Origin: Patescibacteria group bacterium
GTDB taxonomy: Bacteria; Patescibacteriota; Minisyncoccia; Phycocordibacterales; PALSA-1337
Reading direction: 5' to 3'
NCBI GenBank assembly: GCA_028864955.1
Contig: JAGWLE010000044.1
Location: forward strand, 1 to 5,670
DNA length: 5,670 bases
The notes beneath the pieces were generated by a model that had not been told where the DNA came from, did no database searches, and saw only the letters and a program-made list of their open reading frames with translations. Position numbers and translations under genes: made by a program. Positions 1 to 5,670 of this stretch are shown one piece after another. How positions within the stretch are numbered: the stretch's first letter is position 1; each line of letters opens with the position of its first letter.

Positions 1-3000
1 ATCGGCACATCCTCTCCCTACAGAGCCCTGTCCGTCTACGGCTCATCTGATCTCGGCAGCAATGCTCTGGCCGGCACCTTCACGGCCACCTCGACCTCGG
101 CAACCACTACGTTGTCGGGCGGGCTGTCCGTGGGTAATAACGGCGCCTTGGTCGTCAACCAGGCCGCCGCCGCCAACTCCATCTATGTCGCCGGTAACGG
201 CAATGTCGGCATCGGCACGACCAGTCCGACCTCGCTCCTGACCGTCAATGGCGATGTTCGCATCGGCTCCGGTACCGGCGGCCGCTTGATCTTCGCCGAC
301 GGCTCGACCATGTTTACGGCCTCACCGGCTGGTGCCGGCATCTCGAGCATGAATGACCTCAACTTCCAGACCAGCGGCAAGATGAACTTCGGATTTGGTT
401 CCAGCGGCACGGGTACGACCACCAAAGTCGAGTTCGCCAATAACGGCAATGTCGGCATCGGTTCCATCTTTAACGGCTCGGCCGTGCCTCGGAACCTGCT
501 CGACGTCAACGGTTCGCTGGCCGTCGGCACGTTCGCCAGCAATTACAGCGCCCCCTCGAACAGTCTGATCGTCGGCGGCGGTGATATAGGCCTCGGCACA
601 TCGACGCCGTTCGCCGACTTCGCCATCTCAGCCAATGTCGGTAATCCCAATACCAACCTCATCCTCGTCTCGTCGTCGACGGCGTCCGGCGCCACTTCCA
701 CGCTACTCACGCTCAACAATGTCGGCGACTTTGGCTTGGGCACGTCCTCGCCGGCGGCAGACTTCGCCATCTCGGCCAATGTCGGTAATCCCAACACCGT
801 CAACTTCCTGATTTCCTCGACGACGGCTGCCGGCCTGACGAAGACGTCATTCGCCGTCAATAATAACGGCACGGTCGGCATCGGCACATCATCGCCTTGG
901 GGCACGCTCTCCATCGTTTCCTCGAATTTCGGCAATACGCCCGACCTGGTTATCGCCACTTCGACGATCGCCGGGTACCAACCGGAACTCTATGTGACTT
1001 CGACCTCGACCGGCGCCCTCGACTTTGCCCGCGTCGGCATCGGCACCAATTCGACCTATGGTCCGTTCTACGGCGGCTACACGTCGGCTGGCCTGCGCGA
1101 TCAGCTGACCGTGGCTGGCCGCATCTACTCGACCTGGAGAAACTATAACTGTGATTATCCTGGCAGCGGCCTTCTGGGTTCGTACGTCACCAACGCCTCT
1201 ACCACCTCTGTCTGCGGCGGCATGTACCAGCTGGCCGGCAATGGCGGCTCGTACCTCTGGAATCCGACCAGCCTGATCAACACGCCGCCGCAGGAGCTGG
1301 AAATCGGTGCCGGCGCCAAGGGCGGCAGCGTCTCGCCGGGAAACGTCGGCGCCCTGACGACCCAAGCGGCTTTCGCCCCGGCCAGCTCCAGTCCGGTCTT
1401 CGAAGTTTGGGTCGACCACCAGGCGGCCAACAGCACTTCGTCAACCAACTACATCATCGGTTTTGTCGATACCTCCGCGACCAGCACGCTCATCGGTTCG
1501 CCGGCGGCAGGCGCTTATTTCCAGGGTTCGGCCACGAACACCGATTGGCGAGCCGTGGTCCGCAATGCCAATACCGAATCAAGCTTTGACACGGGCGTCT
1601 CTTCGACCAGTGCCAGTCTCTTCCGCATGCGCGTGGAGACATCGTCGACGACGATATCGTTCCTGATCAACGGCAACGTGGTTGCCGTAGCCACTGGCGC
1701 GACCTCGACTCTGCCGCAGGTGCCCCTGCGTCCGATGATCTCTGTCGGTAATACCTCGGGTGCCGTTCAATTCCAAAGTGGCCGTTATATCCGCGTGGCT
1801 CTGATACGCCTGTGGTCAGATGACCCGCCGGGAGCGGGCGGACCGTTGAACGCGCCTCTGGATTTCGCCTCGCCGGCAGATCTCCTCTCGACCAGCACGG
1901 CTACCTCGACGCCGACCACCACGCCGTTTACATCAGGCGACGCCCTGTCCGGTGGCAACATCTCGGTGAACTATCCGACGACGGATCCGCGCGCGCTCGA
2001 AGAGGGCACGCTGGTGACGCTGGCCTCGCCGGGCACCTTCTCCGTGCAAGCTTCGGCGCATGCCTACGATGATGTCATCGGCGTGACGGCTTCGACATCG
2101 CTCATCGAGCTCGGCAATGCCAATGCCACGACGATCTCCGTAGCCACGGTCGGCCGCGCCTTGGCCAAAGTCTCGACGGAGAGCGGTCCGATCAATATCG
2201 GCGATTACATCACCTCCTCGTCCGTGGCTGGCGTCGGCATGAAGGCCACAGCCAGCGGCCGCGTCATCGGCCGAGCCTTGGAAGCCTACAGCGCCGCCAC
2301 GCCGGGCCTGATCGTGGTCGAGCTCTCACCGGCGGAGCATGTCGATATCAACAGTTTGATCGCTTCCTCGACGACGTCGATCGAAAGTACGCTGGCTTCG
2401 AGCTCAAATATTCTGGCCTCGTCGACGGTTTCCGAGATCGCTTCCTCGACGTCGCTCATCGGCACGATTGCCAACGCCTTGGGGAACGCCATCTCATCGG
2501 CCGGCACATGGATCTTGGATAAGATCTCGGCGCACATCGTCTACACCGATCGCATCCAAGCCAAGGTGGCGGCCGTGACGGAAGGTCTGGAGATGACCGA
2601 CCAGGCCACGGGCCAGATCTACTGCGTGGTCATCAGGGACGGCAATTGGGACAAGCAACTCGGTGCCTGCGCCACGACGGCCACTTCGACGGCGTCGACT
2701 ATTTCCGCCACTTCAACGGCCTCGACCACATCGCCTACGATTACTTCGCCGACCCAACCGGCAGATACCATGACGACAACTGTGACATCGCCGACAACAA
2801 CGCCGGCGCCGACAGACACCACCAACACAGCCGTAACGTCGCCGATAAACACCGGAACGGCGCCGACAAATACGACAAATGCAACGAGCACAGTTTCGAC
2901 AGTATCGACGTCTCCCGCAACCTCGACAGCTTCAACGACAGTGACAACCTCGACGACGGCCACAACTTCAACGACCGCTACATCGGCCACCACAACAGCT

Positions 3001-3426
3001 TCGAGCACCGGTGTCCCTGCGAACTCGGGCGGTGGAGCAGGGAATACGGGTACGACAACGACTACGACGTCAAGCTCCAACGGATCGAGTTCAGGTGATC
3101 CGGCGCCTGTGACGACGACCACAACCAATGCGTCAGCAACGCCGACGCCAACAGCCTCGACGCCGGCGACGACATCTCCGACGCCAGCTGCGCAACCGCC
3201 GTCTCCAACGCCAGCTACACAAACATCTATCCAAACACCGACACAGACATCTCCACAGACACCGACACAGACATCTACTCAATCGACAGCGCCAACAATA
3301 TCGACGCCGCCACCACCACCGCCGCCACCACCACCGCCGCCAGCGACCTCTGCGCCGGCCGCACCACCACCACCGCCAACTAATACCAGTGCCAGCGCCA
3401 GTTCAGGAGGGAGTAGCACGCCGTAA
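1..3426 (+). CDS. Partial surface fibre-like protein with VGIGT repeats and a Thr/Ser/Pro-rich C-terminal tail (5' end missing)
   Basis: The frame is open from the first base to a TAA at 3424-3426, giving 1141 residues. The true start is upstream, and the TTG at 112 is only an internal codon. Residues 1-350 carry repeated G-[IL]-G-T modules followed by short hydrophobic strands (near bases 1, 205, 451, 589, 733, 874 and 1033), as in phage tail-fibre-like proteins. Residues about 437-610 are a beta-rich stretch that may be a lectin-like jelly roll; this assignment is weak. Residues about 725-765 hold GDYITSSS and GRVIGRALEA, and residues 837-890 hold a W-I-L-D-K-I segment, TGQIYCVV and a final cysteine. 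This block recalls the C-termini of Parcubacterial surface proteins. Residues 891-1141 are Thr/Ser/Pro/Ala-rich. Only four cysteines are visible (384, 405, 875, 890), in two close pairs. There is no LPXTG motif or C-terminal membrane segment. No catalytic motif is recognised. A structural or adhesive surface role is inferred. The coding frame is very secure, the function is not. Confidence 0.9.
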   Translation: MGTSSPYRALSVYGSSDLGSNALAGTFTATSTSATTTLSGGLSVGNNGALVVNQAAAANSIYVAGNGNVGIGTTSPTSLLTVNGDVRIGSGTGGRLIFADGSTMFTASPAGAGISSMNDLNFQTSGKMNFGFGSSGTGTTTKVEFANNGNVGIGSIFNGSAVPRNLLDVNGSLAVGTFASNYSAPSNSLIVGGGDIGLGTSTPFADFAISANVGNPNTNLILVSSSTASGATSTLLTLNNVGDFGLGTSSPAADFAISANVGNPNTVNFLISSTTAAGLTKTSFAVNNNGTVGIGTSSPWGTLSIVSSNFGNTPDLVIATSTIAGYQPELYVTSTSTGALDFARVGIGTNSTYGPFYGGYTSAGLRDQLTVAGRIYSTWRNYNCDYPGSGLLGSYVTNASTTSVCGGMYQLAGNGGSYLWNPTSLINTPPQELEIGAGAKGGSVSPGNVGALTTQAAFAPASSSPVFEVWVDHQAANSTSSTNYIIGFVDTSATSTLIGSPAAGAYFQGSATNTDWRAVVRNANTESSFDTGVSSTSASLFRMRVETSSTTISFLINGNVVAVATGATSTLPQVPLRPMISVGNTSGAVQFQSGRYIRVALIRLWSDDPPGAGGPLNAPLDFASPADLLSTSTATSTPTTTPFTSGDALSGGNISVNYPTTDPRALEEGTLVTLASPGTFSVQASAHAYDDVIGVTASTSLIELGNANATTISVATVGRALAKVSTESGPINIGDYITSSSVAGVGMKATASGRVIGRALEAYSAATPGLIVVELSPAEHVDINSLIASSTTSIESTLASSSNILASSTVSEIASSTSLIGTIANALGNAISSAGTWILDKISAHIVYTDRIQAKVAAVTEGLEMTDQATGQIYCVVIRDGNWDKQLGACATTATSTASTISATSTASTTSPTITSPTQPADTMTTTVTSPTTTPAPTDTTNTAVTSPINTGTAPTNTTNATSTVSTVSTSPATSTASTTVTTSTTATTSTTATSATTTASSTGVPANSGGGAGNTGTTTTTTSSSNGSSSGDPAPVTTTTTNASATPTPTASTPATTSPTPAAQPPSPTPATQTSIQTPTQTSPQTPTQTSTQSTAPTISTPPPPPPPPPPPPATSAPAAPPPPPTNTSASASSGGSSTP
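589..876 (+). repeat. Tandem 144-bp (48-residue) repeat inside the fibre gene, two copies
   Basis: Copy 1 spans 589-732 and copy 2 spans 733-876. Each begins with a G-L-G-T-S-[TS]-P motif followed by a shared ADFAISANVGNPNT segment. The 39 bases at 616-654 and 760-798 differ at only two positions, both silent (tca/tcg and aat/aac). The remainder of each unit is clearly diverged but keeps the same length and pattern. A third, more distant unit follows at 877-1035, about 53 residues long, starting GIGTSSPWGTLSI. This looks like repeat expansion of a fibre shaft. Confidence 0.85.
3232..3279 (+). repeat. 24-bp tandem repeat, two copies, in the Thr/Pro/Gln tail
   Basis: Two 24-base units (3232-3255 and 3256-3279) each encode Q-T-P-T-Q-T-S plus one variable residue (Pro, then Thr). 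The first 21 bases of each unit differ at one position (caa versus cag). Such a unit can change in copy number by slippage without disturbing the frame. Confidence 0.75.
3307..3342 (+). repeat. Poly-proline tract of 12 codons
   Basis: Twelve consecutive proline codons, a mix of CCG and CCA, lie near the C-terminus of the fibre protein. A second run of five prolines follows at about 3364-3378. In bacteria, long proline runs generally need elongation factor P for efficient translation. The tract probably forms a stiff polyproline-II rod near the protein's end. Confidence 0.9.
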
Positions 3427-3432
3427 TATTCG

Positions 3433-3439
3433 AGAAGGA
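3433..3439 (+). promoter_or_regulatory. Candidate Shine-Dalgarno site between the two genes
   Basis: A purine-rich AGAAGGA lies just downstream of the fibre gene's stop codon. It sits six bases before an in-frame CTG at 3446, but 57 bases before the GTG at 3497 that I prefer as start. It could therefore mark a rare CTG start for the next gene, or be chance. No better ribosome binding site is visible before 3497. Confidence 0.3.
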
Positions 3440-3496
3440 AGTTAACTGTCAGCAATTATCAACCGCCACTGTATCAGAAATAGTAACCACACCACC

Positions 3497-3580
3497 GTGA
3501 GACTCAACACCCAATCGCCCATATTTCTTCTGGCCATTCTTTTCCTTTCGGGCATGTCGCTCATCTACGTCGTGTCTGCC
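3497..3580 (+). other. Signal-peptide-coding segment of the LamG/beta-helix gene
   Basis: Residues 1-28 read as a short polar start with one arginine, then a hydrophobic core (IFLLAILFLSGMSLIYVV), then S-A before an aspartate. The V-S-A ending fits a type I signal peptidase site. No lipobox cysteine is present. Export across the cytoplasmic membrane is therefore likely, but an uncleaved membrane anchor cannot be excluded, especially if translation starts further upstream. Confidence 0.65.
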
Positions 3581-5670
3581 GACGTAGTGCCAGGCAGTAT
3601 CGTGGCGCAGCCGCCTCTCCGGCGCATCTCTCGAGAATCGGCGCCGTCCATAGTAGCCGCGGCCTTTCCGATGTTTTCCGGCCGAACTCAAGTGGCCGCC
3701 CTCGAAGGTGCCGGCTCCGGCCTGGTCGGCTGGTGGAAATTTGATGAGGGATCCGGTACGACGGCGGCCGATTCGAGCGGAAGCGGCAATACTGGCACTC
3801 TCGTCGGCGGCCCGACGTGGACGACGGGGCAGATCGGGGGTGCGCTGTCGTTCAACGGCACAAATCAATACGTCACCGCTTCGACCAATTCCATGCCCGC
3901 GAGTGCTCAGGCAGTGTCTATATCGGCGTGGGTTTTCATCTCTCAATATCCAAACTCGAAAAGCAGCATTGTCTGGCGCGGCAGCACATCGGCTGGCGGA
4001 GGGTTTGGAGATCCCCGGATATTTGCCCTGACTCTCGAAGGTGCATCGAATAATGTGCCGGTTTTCTATGCGGAATCGGCCGGTTCGGGAGGTTTGTATT
4101 ATGATGCAACATCGTCCGTGTCCATTGGGACTGGCTCCTGGCATCTGATCACCGGAACGTCTGACGGTAGCGGCCATCTCGCTATATATGTGGATGGTTC
4201 TAGTGCGGGCGCGCAAGGACCTTTTCTCGGATTTTCCTCGGGAAGCGCTGATTCGACGGTATATGTCGGCGCTGATAATAGCAGGTCATCTCTCGAGGAT
4301 TATTTCCCCGGACGCGTAGACGATGTCCGCATCTACAACCGCGCACTGTCTGCACAGGAAGTCTCCGTACTTTACGCTGAAGCTTCGTCCGGTCCGCTAC
4401 CAACACCGACACCTACACTAACGCCGACGCCAACACCTACGCCGACAGCCACACCTCCTCTACAGTCGGCATACTATGTCGATGCCTCTCGGACGTCCAA
4501 CGGCGATGGCTCGGCGAACAACCCCTGGAGGCTCATCGAAGACATCGACTGGGCCAAGGTGCAGTCGTCATTGAACAGCACCAGCGTGAGCATCTATTTC
4601 TCCAGCCGCTCGACCTGGGATAACGACGGCTCGTTGACCGTGAAGGCGACCGGCAGCGCCTCCGCAATGCTGACTCTCGACGGGTCGACGTATTACAACT
4701 CCGTATCGTCCGGGCCGGCCCAGTGGGTGCTGGAATCGACTCCGGGAAACCGTGCCTCATTCAGCAATTCTACGGTAACCGGTGGATCGATGTACATCAA
4801 TAACGACACGCACTATGTGACCGTGAGAGGGTTCAGCCTCCTGCATCCGACCTGGGGCGGCATCAACATCGGCCAAAGCAATCCCAGCATCAATATCGAC
4901 CACATCGTCGTCGACGACGTGAGCATCGATTCTCCTCAGAACAATCACGGCGTCTGGGGAGGCTGGCTCGAGAGCGGCGTTCATGACATCACGGTCGAGA
5001 ATTCCATCATCAAAAATACGCCGCTCGAAGGCATCTACATCGGCCATTACAACTATCTGCAAAATTCGATCACTGGCGTGGTCATCCGCAACAACATCCT
5101 CATCGACGTGGGTAGCCCCGCCGGCGGCGGGTCAGCATCCATCAATGTGAAGCCTCCTGACATAGGTGCCGTGGTGAGCGGCAATGCTATATATCGCACG
5201 ACCACGAGCACCGGCGCAGGCTGCGGCATCTTCTTCGCGGCCGACGGCGGGCAGATATACGACAACACCATTCATGGCATCACCCATGTCAATCAGAATG
5301 TCTGCGGCGGGCATGGCATCTTCCTCACCTCTGATGGCGATGGCGTAGGCAATGGCCACGCGATCACCTCGGCCCTCATCTATAACAATCTCATCTATGG
5401 GAATGACGGCTCTGCCATTTCGGTTTCCGCTACCACGAACACGCCGGGCGCTGACGTGACGGGGATCCGGATATATAACAACACGCTCTGGAGGAATGGC
5501 TTGAGTACCTCGCGAGGCGATATCGATCTGAGCTCGTTCAGTCCTCGCTCGATTCAGGTTACAGATGTTCGAAATAACATCATCGGGAATCTGAGCGGGA
5601 ATCCCTATGTGAAGACCTACAATACCACTGCTCATATCGTCGCATCAGATGACAATATCTATAACACCAG
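3497..5670 (+). CDS. Partial exported LamG and right-handed beta-helix protein (3' end missing)
   Basis: The frame has no stop from 3446 to the window end, giving 724 codons from GTG 3497. Residues 8-28 form a hydrophobic segment ending V-S-A, a plausible signal peptidase site. Residues 76-295 match a LamG/concanavalin A-like domain: GWWKFDEGSGTTAADSSG, a G-A-L-S-F-N-G strand near 119, S-I-S-A-W-V near 145, W-H-L-I-T-G at 215, I-Y-V-D-G near 233, and the closing DDVRIYNRALSAQEV at 275. A Pro-Thr linker covers 300-322. From 326 (YYVDASRTSNGDGSANNPW) the protein resembles parallel beta-helix proteins, with recurring N-N-[ITL] ladder turns at about 532, 563, 590, 630, 661 and 693. LamG domains usually bind glycans or proteins, and beta-helices occur in adhesins and in polysaccharide lyases or hydrolases. 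No catalytic residues can be assigned. It follows the fibre gene by 70 bases on the same strand, so an operon is possible. The GTG start was chosen because it places the hydrophobic stretch at the N-terminus. CTG 3446 (17 residues longer) and ATG 3554 (which cuts into the signal) are alternatives. Confidence 0.85.
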   Translation, partial: MRLNTQSPIFLLAILFLSGMSLIYVVSADVVPGSIVAQPPLRRISRESAPSIVAAAFPMFSGRTQVAALEGAGSGLVGWWKFDEGSGTTAADSSGSGNTGTLVGGPTWTTGQIGGALSFNGTNQYVTASTNSMPASAQAVSISAWVFISQYPNSKSSIVWRGSTSAGGGFGDPRIFALTLEGASNNVPVFYAESAGSGGLYYDATSSVSIGTGSWHLITGTSDGSGHLAIYVDGSSAGAQGPFLGFSSGSADSTVYVGADNSRSSLEDYFPGRVDDVRIYNRALSAQEVSVLYAEASSGPLPTPTPTLTPTPTPTPTATPPLQSAYYVDASRTSNGDGSANNPWRLIEDIDWAKVQSSLNSTSVSIYFSSRSTWDNDGSLTVKATGSASAMLTLDGSTYYNSVSSGPAQWVLESTPGNRASFSNSTVTGGSMYINNDTHYVTVRGFSLLHPTWGGINIGQSNPSINIDHIVVDDVSIDSPQNNHGVWGGWLESGVHDITVENSIIKNTPLEGIYIGHYNYLQNSITGVVIRNNILIDVGSPAGGGSASINVKPPDIGAVVSGNAIYRTTTSTGAGCGIFFAADGGQIYDNTIHGITHVNQNVCGGHGIFLTSDGDGVGNGHAITSALIYNNLIYGNDGSAISVSATTNTPGADVTGIRIYNNTLWRNGLSTSRGDIDLSSFSPRSIQVTDVRNNIIGNLSGNPYVKTYNTTAHIVASDDNIYNT
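4394..4462 (+). repeat. Pro-Thr repeat linker between LamG and beta-helix domains
   Basis: Twenty-three codons encode alternating proline and threonine, with a few Leu and Ala, as imperfect six-base units such as acaccg and acgcca. The linker sits exactly between the end of the LamG domain and the first beta-helix strand, so it is probably a flexible or extended hinge separating two independently folded domains. Confidence 0.85.

Larger units (their letters stand above)
2671..3423 (+). repeat. Low-complexity Thr/Ser/Pro-coding tail of the fibre gene
   Basis: Roughly 250 codons encode mostly Thr, Ser, Ala and Pro with some Gly, Asn and Gln, directly after the last cysteine at residue 890. The first part is Thr/Ser-rich, the middle (around 3022-3105) is Gly/Ser/Thr-rich, and the end is Pro/Thr/Gln-rich. 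Threonine codons here are largely ACG and ACA, whereas ACC is common in the upstream domains. Such sequence is expected to be disordered or extended and could serve as a stalk or a glycosylated spacer; that role is inferred. The simple codon pattern also leaves other frames open on both strands, which should not be annotated as genes. Confidence 0.85.

Noticed and set aside
589..876. CRISPR-like or mobile-element repeat
   Set aside because: The repeat is an exact multiple of three, lies inside a continuous coding frame and encodes a fibre-type motif, so it is protein-level repetition.
889..1419. Minus-strand open frame of 176 codons inside the fibre gene
   Set aside because: It lies opposite a well-supported repeat protein and reads as an Arg/Ala/Gly-rich shadow typical of GC-rich coding DNA.
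2646..3098. Plus-strand open frame in another frame over the Thr/Ser tail, rich in Asp, His and Asn
   Set aside because: It is a frame shadow of repetitive tail codons, with no recognisable domain. The frame-1 protein continues through it without interruption.
2619..3128. Minus-strand open frame of about 169 codons, very rich in valine
   Set aside because: It is the reverse complement of the Thr/Ser-rich tail. The valine runs are what ACG and ACC threonine codons give on the opposite strand, and no domain pattern appears.
3128..3445. Plus-strand His/Arg-rich open frame overlapping the end of the fibre gene
   Set aside because: The arginine and histidine runs come from reading CCG/CCA/ACA codons one base out of frame. 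It looks like a nucleic-acid-binding peptide but has no independent support.
3427..3496. Possible terminator between the two genes
   Set aside because: I could find no stable stem-loop followed by a T run, and the next gene begins only 70 bases after the stop.
3449..4216. Minus-strand open frame of 255 codons opposite the signal peptide and LamG region
   Set aside because: The plus-strand frame has clear LamG hallmarks across the same bases, while the minus-strand product is Arg/Gly-rich without any recognisable pattern.

Overview
The window looks like a piece of a bacterial chromosome, GC-rich by eye. It holds two large surface or secreted proteins on the + strand, both cut by the window edges. 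The repeated G-[IL]-G-T-[ST]-S-P modules, the heavy use of Ser-Thr pairs, and a C-terminal block running from a G-D-Y-I-T-S-S segment through G-R-V-I-G-R-A-L-E to a T-G-Q-I-Y-C-V segment resemble long surface proteins of Candidate Phyla Radiation (Patescibacteria, especially Parcubacteria) genomes. This lineage call rests on remembered family features, not on a search. Both frames read through with the standard code and use no in-frame TGA.

Positions 1-3426 are the C-terminal 1141 residues of a repetitive fibre-like protein whose start lies upstream. In order it shows a ladder of phage-tail-fibre-like VGIGT modules, a beta-rich region that may be lectin-like, a conserved C-terminal block with a cysteine pair, and a Thr/Ser/Pro tail of about 250 residues that includes a run of 12 prolines. 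Positions 3427-3496 are a short intergenic gap with no recognisable terminator, so the two genes may be co-transcribed. From 3497 to the window end runs a second protein with a signal peptide, a LamG/concanavalin A-like domain, a Pro-Thr linker and a right-handed parallel beta-helix. Its stop codon lies beyond the window.

Together the pair suggests a cell-surface adhesion or glycan-interaction locus: a long fibre or stalk protein beside an exported protein that joins a binding domain to a beta-helix. That role is inferred from domain types and adjacency. I see no RNA gene, CRISPR array, transposase, attachment site or minus-strand gene. Minus-strand open frames are by-products of the repetitive, GC-rich codon pattern.
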